64,000 nt of DNA from Clytia hemisphaerica (taxonomy: Eukaryota > Cnidaria > Hydrozoa > Leptothecata > Clytiidae), in NCBI GenBank assembly GCA_902728285.1, contig CACVBU010000593.1, forward strand, positions 272,747-336,746, written 5' to 3'. The notes beneath the pieces are model-generated. The model was not told where the DNA came from. It ran no database searches and saw only the letters and a program-made list of their open reading frames with translations. Of this stretch, positions 21,044 to 32,705 are shown in pieces; the first letter of the stretch is position 1, and every line of letters starts with the position of its first letter. The position numbers and the translations under genes are program-made.

Positions 21044-22870
21044 CAGAGGAATGCAATAATTGGTCCGAGTGGAGTACATGTACAAAGAAATGTGATGGTA
21101 AATACAAAAAGCAGGACCAGAACGTGCGTAGACGAATATACAGGTTTTATCCGTGACGTCACACGAAGCACAGGATGTTTTGATCTCATCTGTATTGAAT
21201 GGGGTAATTGGTCTGACTGGGCATCTTATAACACTAACAGAAAAAGAATTTGCAAACGCTTAACAAAATCCCGTTGTAAATTTAGCCCAGGCTTTTTAAG
21301 AGGGGATGTTGGTTATTACGGTTACTGTAATTGAAATATAATTTCTGTATTTGGTAACTCAAGGGCAATTTGAAACTACAACTGAAATCAAAAAATCGAT
21401 ACATCGATATACATTAACTATATTTCAAGTTAATTATTCTGATGATTTTAGGGTCGGATAAAGTCGCTCGTGGATGTACTGGTAAGAACAGTGAAGTCAA
21501 AGAATGCAATGATTGTACCCCAGTCTGGACTAAATGGTCTTCATGGTCAAGCTGTTCAGCATCGTGTGGGAACCGATCGAGTAAGTAGATTCTGAAAACG
21601 TATTTGTGTTTTGAAATATACGAAATTTCCAAGCGATAAATGTAAAGGAGAAAGTTTTTTGCAAAGTTCCAGCAATTCAAAGGCGATCACGAAATTGTCT
21701 TTTCAAAAGTGTAACAACGTCAGCTAATACTTAGTTGTCCTGGAAACCTTAATGAGCATTGAAATTGGGAAAAACAAGGATGCGCAGTGTGGAGCCAATG
21801 GAGTGAATGGGGCCTTTGTTCAGGTTAGTAGAAATTCCCCGCAGATTTACACTTCCCGGAAACACGTAAGAGTACTCTCGGTGTGACACCGTATTAATGT
21901 AAACTATGCTTTATTCAAGTAAAACCACTGTTAAAGAAATAAGCTAAGAGATTTATAAAAAAGTTTTGTTGTCAAAACGGTTCGTTTCTCTGAAACTCGA
22001 CCGTGTAACAATTATTTTTAACTACCTCTATTAACGGCACATAATTTCTTGCATTTTCTATCCCACTTTATAAGGCGATAACATCGTCTACGCTATCTTT
22101 TTTTCTTATTGTGGAATATATTTGGCATATATCACCTTTTTCTAGCAACTTCTAACAATGGACATCCCATCAATCGTCAAAGACATCGCGCATGCGTGAT
22201 TGATGGAACAAGCACCAAGACACCCGGTTGCCATGGTTACAAAATGGAAACAGTGAGCTGTCCATTGATCAAAGGATGTCCCGTCTGGACTTCTTGGGGA
22301 CCATGGGATGAATGTTCAGTCACCTGTGAAATGTTTTCTGTGACGAGAAACCGATATCGAAGATATGTCCATATGGGAAGTAATACAAGTCCCATTGGAT
22401 GTGATGGAACTTCTATCGAAACCAAGAATTGCAGTCCTGTCCTATGTAAGTGTGATATTTTCTTTTTTCTATCGGTGGCACCCATATCTTCAAATGGTAT
22501 GTAAGCGCTAATGGTTTTACTAAAATCCACCCTTCGAGCCCTTATGATTAATTATATTATGCAAAGATCTGCTCTCACAGAGGTGGTTCGTCACCTTGGT
22601 GTCTTGTTGTTTGCTAATGGTTGCAAACACAGGCAAGTGCAAGTTCATTTCTTTTCCAATCAAAATATTTTAGGTCCATGTGACTGCTTACCTGAGCACA
22701 AAACTCCTAAACGCGTTTTTGGTATTCTTCTGAGTGGGCGGCATCATTTTGGGTCAGTTTGCGAATATAGGCAATATGATTGTGGCGCCTGCACTGGTGA
22801 GTCACTGTGTCATGCTAAACGGTGGCAAAGTGAAGACTGCGTCCTTGATTCACAGACCTACTTCAAATAA
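21044..22870 (+). CDS. Thrombospondin type 1 repeat protein, 3' part, with breaks
   Basis: Five exons: about 21044-21326, 21452-21580, 21634-21823, 22146-22445 and 22674-22870. Every intron is phase 1, the usual arrangement for TSP1 modules. The repeats show W-x2-W and Cys patterns: WSEWSTCTKKC, WGNWSDW, WTKWSSWSSCSASCG, VWSQWSEWGLCS and VWTSWGPWDECSVTC. The last exon is Cys-rich and ends at TAA 22868-22870. Proteins of this type are secreted or on the cell surface and bind matrix. The first exon needs one base fewer in an A-run (near 21105) to stay open. Exon 3 has a TAG at 21732, a frame change and a TGA at 21760. It may be a decaying paralogue, or the indels may be assembly errors. The N-terminus is not seen. 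Confidence 0.7.
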
Positions 22871-23590
22871 AAAATTCTTTTTGTTAGAGGTTTTTAAAGA
22901 GGGAGCCAAGAATGATGTGAGTCTAACTCAAACTTTATGAAGTTAATACTCGAGAAAAAATTCTGATAAAAAATTTCATGCTTGTCCAATCCTCAGACAA
23001 CTGGTGTGGTTGAGATTTTATTTCAACCATTAAACATTAGGGACTGCAAGTTAGCACTTAATGTCTTGATTTCAATCTCATTCGAGATTTCCTTGAGCAC
23101 TCTTGACTCTTTATCAATTTAATTTCCAAAATAGTAGGAATTGCGAATTTAACAATCGATTGGATTCCAAAGGTGACTTCTCCTATTACAAGGCCCTCAA
23201 CAAGGGCTCTGCAATTGTTTCTTTTGATTTTGTTTAGATTCGAACATACCAGACCGTTGACAAACGAAGATCTGAAGAACAAAAGCTTAAAGTCAATCCT
23301 TGTGATTCATATTCTGAAAACTTTTCATTGCAATTTTCTTTTATTTAAAAATCTATATTTTTCCCATTCTGTAGGTACTTTTTTATATCTACAAGATGTC
23401 CCGAAAGAAATACTGTTTTGAAACATGACATCAAGTAGAAAAGATTTTTGTGTGTGTCAAAATGCTTCTTTTGAGGCCTAAGGCCTCCAATTTTCTGTGC
23501 CAAACCTTCCTGGACATGCTATAAGTTACACGAGTCTGTTTAACTTGATTGATAGGTCGATTTCCAAGTTTTTAAGAGTTTTCCGAAAGG
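22871..23590. other. No gene recognised
   Basis: Downstream of the thrombospondin-repeat gene. AT-rich, no further exon found. Confidence 0.4.
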
Positions 23591-23591
23591 A

Positions 23592-23748
23592 ATGGACGAT
23601 ATCGGCTTAACGAAATTCTCCCCGAATGATTACCCATGATGCATTGCGCAAAAAAATTCAGTAAGTCAATATTGTCCGTGATTTTTTTTTGCGCAATGCA
23701 TCATGGGTAAGCATTTGGGGAGAATTCGTAAAGCCGATATCGTCTATT
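23592..23748. mobile_element. Palindromic MITE (157 bp)
   Basis: Arms of about 65 bp: GACGATATCGGCTTAACG, ATTCTCCCC and ACCCATGATGCATTGCGC on the left return inverted on the right as GCGCAATGCATCATGGGT, GGGGAGAAT and AAGCCGATATCGTC. The loop is only about 25 bp. No coding frame. Confidence 0.8.
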
Positions 23749-23963
23749 GTTTTCTCCTTCCATCATAACTTTTGATCTATTGAACTAATAAATGGATGAC
23801 CAATCAAGATTTAACTTTATCTTTTTTTTCCTTCCAATGCAAACAAAATTACCTCGAGTAAATCTTTTAGAACTCGAGAAAATTTACTTGAAAAGGGGGT
23901 GTACGGTATTTCGGAGTTGCGGAAATGTACCCTTTTTTCTTCGGAATCTCGAAATCGGGACAA

Positions 23964-24107
23964 GCTGGAGTTTTTACAAGCTCTTATTTGATTTGGTTGG
24001 TCGTTAAGATGTAATAAAAGAACCTTATTACTTTTTCTAAAGAACGCGTCATTTCGCTCTATCACTTTAAATGACCAATTAGTGAAGTATCTTGTAAAAA
24101 CTCCAGC
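23964..24107. mobile_element. Small hairpin element (144 bp)
   Basis: GCTGGAGTTTTTACAAG at the left end is the reverse complement of CTTGTAAAAACTCCAGC at the right. Inner parts also pair (TTGGTTGGTC with ATGACCAATT, partly). It splits a GGAAATCGGGCAA-like context. Confidence 0.65.
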
Positions 24108-24695
24108 GCATCCCCGGAAATCGGGCAAAATTCCTTTGGTATTTCGGAATGCTGAAATTGTTTCGGTATCGGAAATCCATATGAACTTTTGCTTCGGAAT
24201 TCCGGTATTATTAAGGTTTTTTGGGATTCATACATGAAAAATCGAAGTCAAAACTAGGGAAAATACCCAAAAAAATCGGTATTGGAATTGCAAGAATTTT
24301 TTGCAGAATCTCGGAAATTCCGAAAACAAAAGTAGTGATACACAAAGAAACATTATACAAAGAATGGCTAAAAATGGCTAAAAAATCAACGTAATAAACG
24401 TGTAATAAATCATTTAAAACAAATTCAAATGATAGTCACATCTTGAATTCCGAATAGAGTTGAGCTAAAAGATTTAAGAATTTTTATTGATTTTACTTTA
24501 AACTGGGTAATATTTAAATACCTTATATCCTGTGCCCAAGTTCAGGAATTGTCATAAAGCCATTATGGTAATAACCGGTAGGGCACATTGCTATACATTG
24601 TAATATTTAAATATCCTGTACAGTATACAAAATTCATATTTAGGGAAAATACGCTAAAAAGTTAAAATCGCTGGTTGTAGCGGAGTGGTATATGC
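24108..24695. other. No gene recognised
   Basis: AT-rich DNA with repeated TTTCGGAA/TTCCGAAA words, probably an old repeat. No exon. Confidence 0.35.
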
Positions 24696-24699
24696 TTAA

Positions 24700-25459
24700 C
24701 CCTATTTTTATCAGGGGGGGGGGGGGGTGTTTTCCACCAGGCTGGCACTCTTTTGCTAATAGCTCACTGAAAAATTTTTTTAACACTCTGAAAGTTTTTG
24801 ACTTTTAATATAATCCTAGTAGCAGCATGTATACCAAAATTTTACAATTATACACCGACCAGATCAGGTTTTATGACTTTTTTGTGCAGGCATATCATAA
24901 AATCCAGCTAAAACCCCTGTAAAATCCCAAAATCTTAAATTTAGCATAACTTTTGATCTAGGCATCCAATTGACTTCAAATTTTGACAGGTTTTAGGTAT
25001 CAATGATAAATTTTCAAAAATATTTTAAAAATTTTCAAAAACTGCTGATGTCATCATAAATAACGTCATTGTTTTTTGAAAAAAATTACTCATTTATTGC
25101 ATGGATTTTAAGCCTCGATTTTATTAGTAGTATATTAAAAACCGGCAAATATGTTAAAGGTATTCTTTTTGGCTTTTAGAAATTCAAAACAGAATTGAAA
25201 AATCTCCATTCGTTCAACTTTAATTGCTATTTTATTGAATAGTACTTTTTCATTGTAAGCGATAATTGTGAAAGTTTGTGATGACGTCATCACCTTTATG
25301 ATGACGTCATCAACCCAAATTTTTTTCTATGAACTCCTTTTATGGTACAGGACATTTGTGCCAAATTTTAATTTTTTCTAGATCAAAAGTTATGCAAGGC
25401 TGGTGGAAAACACCCCCCCTTGAGAATACAAAATCCGAAAAAGCCTGATAATAATAGGG
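24700..25459. mobile_element. piggyBac-like non-autonomous element (760 bp)
   Basis: TTAA lies directly outside both ends (24696-24699 and 25460-25463). The element starts CCCTATTTTTATCAGG and ends with the reverse complement of CCCTATTATTATCAGG. Further in, a G-run with GTGTTTTCCACCAG on the left pairs with its inverse on the right. TTAA targets and CCC..GGG termini are the hallmark of piggyBac. There is no transposase frame, so it would need a helper. Confidence 0.85.
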
Positions 25460-25496
25460 TTAAACAGTATGTTTTATAATTTTAAGCTAGAAATAT

Positions 25497-25833
25497 AACA
25501 GAATATTGGGCTATTCCTGAAAATATCCGTACATGGGGGGGGGGGGGAGGAAATATTGTCCGGTGGGGTACAGAAAAATCATCAAAATTTGTCCGGGGGT
25601 AAATTTGCTCTGTCCGAGGGTAAATTGGGTTGTCCAGGGGGTCAACTGATGCTTGTCCGGGGGGTAAAACCCGTTGTCCATGGGGCAAAACCCGTTGTCC
25701 AGGGGGCAAAACCCGTTGTCCAGGGGGCCAAAAGTCACTTTGTCCGGGGCGTAAATCACTGAAAATTGTTATATCCTCCATCCCCCCTCATATTCAAATT
25801 TTCTAGGAAAGCTCATTTCTGCAATATTCTGTT
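25497..25833. mobile_element. MITE carrying a minisatellite (337 bp)
   Basis: AACAGAATATTG at the left end is mirrored by CAATATTCTGTT at the right. The arms continue less perfectly toward a G-run on the left and a C-run on the right. The interior is filled by the TGTCC-G-run repeat. Confidence 0.7.
25556..25757. repeat. TGTCC-G-run minisatellite
   Basis: About nine degenerate copies of TGTCC followed by four to six G and TAAA or CAAA. The right half has three close copies of a 21-bp unit containing GGGGCAAAACCCGTTGTCCA. Confidence 0.8.
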
Positions 25834-25995
25834 AAATTCATCGAAAACAACTTGACTCTATTCAAGTCAACAGTTATGAAAAATATAATAGAACCAAAAA
25901 TATCATTAATTCTTTATTGTATAAAGATTTTTCATTTAAATTAAAAAGTGGCATAAGCTTGAGTTACAAACAGTAATATCAATAATTTGTAACCT

Positions 25996-26023
25996 AAATA
26001 AATAAATAAATAAATAAATAAAA
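25996..26023. repeat. AAAT microsatellite
   Basis: Seven tandem AAAT units, 70 bp before the satellite array. Confidence 0.85.
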
Positions 26024-27446
26024 GATCGAACGGATTCTGAGACTTCCTCTTCCTTACTATAAAAACTATAAAAATATTTTTTTCAAATACGTACGCTTGG
26101 CAGGCTAAACGCGGAAATTGAAAGCCAAAATTAGGGGTTGATACTTGTTCTAAAGGCTGTGGGTGGGTTTAAAGGCCTAACCAAGCAAAATGACTCACCG
26201 CGTTTGGCTTGGCAGGCTAAACGCGGAAATTGAAAGCCAAAATTAGGGGTTGATACTTGTTCTAAAGGCTGTGGGGTGGGTTTAAAGGCCTAACCAAGCA
26301 AAATGACTCACCGCGTTTGGCTTGGCAGGCTAAACGCGGAAATTGAAAGCCAAAATTAGGGGTTGATACTTGTTCTAAAGGCTGTGGGGATGGGTTTAAA
26401 GGCCTAACCAAGCAAAATGACTCACCGCGTTTGGCTTGGCAGGCTAAACGCGGAAATTGAAAGCCAAAATTAGGGGTTGATACTTGTTCTAAAGGCTGTG
26501 GGGGTGGGTTTTAAAGGCCTAACCAAGCAAAATGACTCACCGCGTTTGGCTTGGCAGGCTAAACGCGGAAATTGAAAGCCAAAATTAGGGGTTGATACTT
26601 GTTCTAAAGGCTGTGGGGTGGGTTTAAAGGCCTAACCAAGCAAAATGACTCACCGCGTTTGGCTTGGCAGGGTAAACGCGGAAATTGAAAGCCAAAATTA
26701 GGGGTTGATACTTGTTCTAAAGGCTGTGGGGTGGGTTTAAAGGCCTAACCAAGCAAAATGACTCACCGCGTTTGGCTTGGCAGGCTAAACGCGGAAATTG
26801 AAAGCCAAAATTTAGGGGTTGATACTTGTTCTAAAGGCTGTGGGGTGGGTTTTAAAGGCCTAACCAAGCAAAATGACTCACCGCGTTTGGCTTGGCAGGC
26901 TAAACGCGGAAATTGAAAGCCAAAATTAGGGGTTGATACTTGTTCTAAAGGCTGTGGGGTGGGTTTAAAGGCCTAACCAAGCAAAATGACTCACCGCGTT
27001 TGGCTTGGCAGGGTAAACGCGGAAATTGAAAGCCAAAATTAGGGGTTGATACTTGTTCTAAAGGCTGTGGGGTGGGTTTGGGTTTAAAGGCCTAACCAAG
27101 CAAAATGACTCACCGCGTTTGGCTTGGCAGGGTAAACGCGGAAATTGAAAGCCAAAATTTAGGGGTTGATACTTGTTCTAAAGGCTGTGGGGTGGGTTTA
27201 AAGGCCTAACCAAGCAAAATGACTCACCGCGTTTGGCTTGGCAGGCTAAACGCGGAAATTGAAAGCCAAAATTAGGGGTTGATACTTGTTCTAAAGGCTG
27301 TGGGGTGGGTTTTAAAAGGCCTAACCAAGCAAAATGACTCACCGCGTTTGGCTTGGCAGGCTAAACGCGGAAATTGAAAGCCAAAATTAGGGGTTGATAC
27401 TTGTTCTAAAGGCTGTGGGGTGGGTTTAAAAGGCCTAACCAAGCAA

Positions 27447-27690
27447 AATGAACTTCACCGGCTTAAACGCGAAAAATTGAACGCAAAAATTGTTTGGTTT
27501 TAAAGCTGGTTTTACGGTCAAAAGGCTTACCACCACCAAAATGGCCGTTTGGCGGAAATTGGAGGGGCTAAGGGTTTGAAAGCCAAAAAAAATGAAAACA
27601 CCGCGTTGGCTTGGGGGTAAACGCGGAAATTGAAAGCCAAAATTGGGGTTGATACTTTAAGGGTTGGGTTGGCCTAAGCAAAATGACTCA
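27447..27690. repeat. Scrambled satellite segment 1
   Basis: Pieces of the unit (AAACGCG, TTGAAAGCC, GGTTTTAAAG) appear in broken order and with many indels between clean copies. Confidence 0.75.
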
Positions 27691-30600
27691 CCGCGTTTGG
27701 CTTGGCAGGCTAAACGCGGAAATTGAAAGCCAAAATTTAGGGGTTGATACTTGTTCTAAAGGCTGTGGGGTGGGTTTAAAGGCCTAACCAAGCAAAATGA
27801 CTCACCGCGTTTGGCTTGGCAGGCTAAACGCGGAAATTGAAAGCCAAAATTAGGGGTTGATACTTGTTCTAAAGGCTGTGGGGTGGGTTTTAAAGGCCTA
27901 ACCAAGCAAAATGACTCACCGCGTTTGGCTTGGCAGGGTAAACGCGGAAATTGAAAGCCAAAATTAGGGGTTGATACTTGTTCTAAAGGCTGTGGGGTGG
28001 GTTTAAAGGCCTAACCAAGCAAAATGACTCACCGCGTTTGGCTTGGCAGGCTAAACGCGGAAATTGAAAGCCAAAATTAGGGGTTGATACTTGTTCTAAA
28101 GGCTGTGGGGTGGGTTTTAAAGGCCTAACCAAGCAAAATGACTCACCGCGTTTGGCTTGGCAGGGTAAACGCGGAAATTGAAAGCCAAAATTAGGGGTTG
28201 ATACTTGTTCTAAAGGCTGTGGGGTGGGTTTAAAGGCCTAACCAAGCAAAATGACTCACCGCGTTTGGCTTGGCAGGGTAAACGCGGAAATTGAAAGCCA
28301 AAATTAGGGGTTGATACTTGTTCTAAAGGCTGTGGGGTGGGTTTAAAGGCCTAACCAAGCAAAATGACTCACCGCGTTTGGCTTGGCAGGCTAAACGCGG
28401 AAATTGAAAGCCAAAATTAGGGGTGTTGATACTTGTTCTAAAGGCTGTGGGGTGGGTTTAAAGGCCTAACCAAGCAAAATGACTCACCGCGTTTGGCTTG
28501 GCAGGCTAAACGCGGAAATTGAAAGCCAAATTAGGGGTTGATACTTGTTCTAAAGGCTGTGGGGTGGGTTTAAAGGCCTAACCAAGCAAAATGACTCACC
28601 GCGTTTGGCTTGGCAGGCTAAACGCGGAAATTGAAAGCCAAAATTAGGGGTTGATACTTGTTCTAAAGGCTGTGGGGTGGGTTTTTTAAAGGCCTAACCA
28701 AGCAAAATGACTCACCGCGTTTGGCTTGGCAGGGTAAACGCGGAAATTGAAAGCCAAAATTAGGGGTTGATACTTGTTCTAAAGGCTGTGGGGTGGGTTT
28801 AAAGGCCTAACCAAGCAAAATGACTCACCGCGTTTGGCTTGGCAGGCTAAACGCGGAAATTGAAAGCCAAAATTAGGGGTTGATACTTGTTCTAAAGGCT
28901 GTGGGGTGGGTTTTAAAGGCCTAACCAAGCAAAATGACTCACCGCGTTTGGCTTGGCAGGCTAAACGCGGAAATTGAAAGCCAAAATTAGGGGTTGATAC
29001 TTGTTCTAAAGGCTGTGGGGTGGGTTTAAAAGGCCTAACCAAGCAAAATGACTCACCGCGTTTGGCTTGGCAGGCTAAACGCGGAAATTGAAAGCCAAAA
29101 TTAGGGGTTGATACTTGTTCTAAAGGCTGTGGGGTGGGTTTAAAGGCCTAACCAAGCAAAATGACTCACCGCGTTTGGCTTGGCAGGGTAAACGCGGAAA
29201 TTGAAAGCCAAAATTAGGGGTTGATACTTGTTCTAAAGGCTGTGGGGTGGGTTTAAAGGCCTAACCAAGCAAAATGACTCACCGCGTTTGGCTTGGCAGG
29301 CTAAACGCGGAAATTGAAAGCCAAAATTAGGGGTTGATACTTGTTCTAAAGGCTGTGGGGTGGGTTTAAAGGCCTAACCAAGCAAAATGACTCACCGCGT
29401 TTGGCTTGGCAGGCTAAACGCGGAAATTGAAAGCCAAAATTTAGGGGTTGATACTTGTTCTAAAGGCTGTGGGGTGGGTTTAAAGGCCTAACCAAGCAAA
29501 ATGACTCACCGCGTTTGGCTTGGCAGGGTAAACGCGGAAATTGAAAGCCAAAATTAGGGGTTGATACTTGTTCTAAAGGCTGTGGGGTGGGTTTAAAGGC
29601 CTAACCAAGCAAAATGACTCACCGCGTTTGGCTTGGCAGGCTAAACGCGGAAATTGAAAGCCAAAATTAGGGGTTGATACTTGTTCTAAAGGCTGTGGGG
29701 TGGGTTTAAAGGCCTAACCAAGCAAAATGACTCACCGCGTTTGGCTTGGCAGGCTAAACGCGGAAATTGAAAGCCAAAATTAGGGGTTGATACTTGTTCT
29801 AAAGGCTGTGGGGTGGGTTTAAAGGCCTAACCAAGCAAAATGACTCACCGCGTTTGGCTTGGCAGGGTAAACGCGGAAATTGAAAGCCAAAATTAGGGGT
29901 TGATACTTGTTCTAAAGGCTGTGGGGTGGGTTTAAAAGGCCTAACCAAGCAAAATGACTCACCGCGTTTGGCTTGGCAGGGTAAACGCGGAAATTGAAAG
30001 CCAAAATTAGGGGTTGATACTTGTTCTAAAGGCTGTGGGGTGGGTTTAAAGGCCTAACCAAGCAAAATGACTCACCGCGTTTGGCTTGGCAGGCTAAACG
30101 CGGAAATTGAAAGCCAAAATTAGGGGTTGATACTTGTTCTAAAGGCTGTGGGGTGGGTTTAAAGGCCTAACCAAGCAAAATGACTCACCGCGTTTGGCTT
30201 GGCAGGCTAAACGCGGAAATTGAAAGCCAAAATTAGGGGTTGATACTTGTTCTAAAGGCTGTGGGGTGGGTTTAAAGGCCTAACCAAGCAAAATGACTCA
30301 CCGCGTTTGGCTTGGCAGGCTAAACGCGGAAATTGAAAGCCAAAATTAGGGGTTGATACTTGTTCTAAAGGCTGTGGGGTGGGTTTAAAGGCCTAACCAA
30401 GCAAAATGACTCACCGCGTTTGGCTTGGCAGGCTAAACGCGGAAATTGAAAGCCAAAATTAGGGGTTGATACTTGTTCTAAAGGCTGTGGGGTGGGTTTA
30501 AAGGCCTAACCAAGCAAAATGACTCACCGCGTTTGGCTTGGCAGGGTAAACGCGGAAATTGAAAGCCAAAATTAGGGGTTGATACTTGTTCTAAAGGCTG

Positions 30601-32014
30601 TGGGGTGGGTTTAAAGGCCTAACCAAGCAAAATGACTCACCGCGTTTGGCTTGGCAGGCTAAACGCGGAAATTGAAAGCCAAAATTAGGGGTTGATACTT
30701 GTTCTAAAGGCTGTGGGGTGGGTTTAAAGGCCTAACCAAGCAAAATGACTCACCGCGTTTGGCTTGGCAGGCTAAACGCGGAAATTGAAAGCCAAAATTA
30801 GGGGTTGATACTTGTTCTAAAGGCTGTGGGGTGGGTTTAAAGGCCTAACCAAGCAAAATGACTCACCGCGTTTGGCTTGGCAGGGTAAACGCGGAAATTG
30901 AAAGCCAAAATTAGGGGTTGATACTTGTTCTAAAGGCTGTGGGGTGGGTTTTAAAGGCCTAACCAAGCAAAATGACTCACCGCGTTTGGCTTGGCAGGGT
31001 AAACGCGGAAATTGAAAGCCAAAATTAGGGGTTGATACTTGTTCTAAAGGCTGTGGGGGTGGGTTTAAAGGCCTAACCAAGCAAAATGACTCACCGCGTT
31101 TGGCTTGGCAGGGTAAACGCGGAAATTGAAAGCCAAAATTAGGGGTTGATACTTGTTCTAAAGGCTGTGGGGTGGGTTTAAAGGCCTAACCAAGCAAAAT
31201 GACTCACCGCGTTTGGCTTGGCAGGGTAAACGCGGAAATTGAAAGCCAAAATTAGGGGTTGATACTTGTTCTAAAGGCTGTGGGGTGGGTTTTTAAAGGC
31301 CTAACCAAGCAAAATGACTCACCGCGTTTGGCTTGGCAGGGTAAACGCGGAAATTGAAAGCCAAAATTAGGGGTTGATACTTGTTCTAAAGGCTGTGGGG
31401 TGGGTTTAAAGGCCTAACCAAGCAAAATGACTCACCGCGTTTGGCTTGGCAGGGTAAACGCGGAAATTGAAAGCCAAAATTTAGGGGTTGATACTTGTTC
31501 TAAAGGCTGTGGGGGTGGGTTTAAAGGCCTAACCAAGCAAAATGACTCACCGCGTTTGGCTTGGCAGGGTAAACGCGGAAATTGAAAGCCAAAATTAGGG
31601 GTTGATACTTGTTCTAAAGGCTGTGGGGTGGGTTTAAAGGCCTAACCAAGCAAAATGACTCACCGCGTTTGGCTTGGCAGGGTAAACGCGGAAATTGAAA
31701 GCCAAAATTAGGGGTTGATACTTGTTCTAAAGGCTGTGGGGTGGGTTTAAAGGCCTAACCAAGCAAAATGACTCACCGCGTTTGGCTTGGCAGGCTAAAC
31801 GCGGAAATTGAAAGCCAAAATTAGGGGTTGATACTTGTTCTAAAGGCTGTGGGGGGGGGGTTTAAAGGCCTAACCAAGCAAAATGACTCACCGCGTTTGG
31901 CTTGGCAGGCTAAACGCGGAAATTGAAAGCCAAAATTAGGGGTTGATACTTGTTCTAAAGGCTGTGGGGTGGGTTTAAAGGCCTAACCAAGCAAAATGAC
32001 TCACCGCGTTTGGC

Positions 32015-32705
32015 TTGCTGGCAGGGTTAAACGCGGAAATTGAAAGCCAATTTAAAGGCTTGAAGCTAAATTTGATACTTGCTTTTTGAAGTTGGGTTTA
32101 AAATTGAACCTAACCAGCAAAAAACAAAATGGGCGTTTGTAAGCTGGATTTATTTGACTTGCTTTTAAAGCTATTGGTCTTAAAATTTAAACTTTTCAAG
32201 GCTGTTGGGTGGCTAAAAATTAAAGAAACCAAGCAAAACAATGAAACCCACCGCGTTGGCTTGAAAGGGCTAAACGCGGAAAATTGAAAGCCAATTTGGG
32301 GTTGAACTAAAGCTTGCTAAAAGGCTTGGTTTTGGCTTTAAAGGCCCTAAGGAAACAAAACACCACCGTTTTGGCTAAAGCTAAGGAAATTGAAAGCCAA
32401 AATGCTGTTTTTTTACTTGAAACTAAAAATCTGCAAAATTGAAACTGCCAAAAAATTTTGGGGTTGATAACGGGTTAAATTTAAAAAGCCAAATTAAGCA
32501 AATGGTTTTTGGCTTGGCAAAGGTAAACCGGGACTTAAAGCAAAAATTAATTTCTATTTTAAAAACTTTAAAAAGGGGGAAAAATAAGCAAACTTGCTAC
32601 TTTTTTTGAAAGCCAAATTGGGTTGGTGTAAGGCTTAACAAGAAATTGAAAGCCAAAATGTAGGTTGGCCTAAAGGCAAAATGGGGGGGCTTTTAAAGGC
32701 AATGC
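32015..32705. repeat. Scrambled satellite segment 2
   Basis: About 690 bp of satellite fragments without a 113-bp rhythm, bounded on both sides by clean copies. It is also the point at which the array changes from mixed C/G to pure C. Confidence 0.8.

Noticed and set aside
21414..21680. 88-codon minus-strand frame opposite the thrombospondin exons
   Set aside because: It is antisense to a phase-consistent TSP1 exon.
25482..25781. Minus-strand proline-rich frames of 82-99 codons
   Set aside because: They are translations of the TGTCC-G-run minisatellite and of C-runs.
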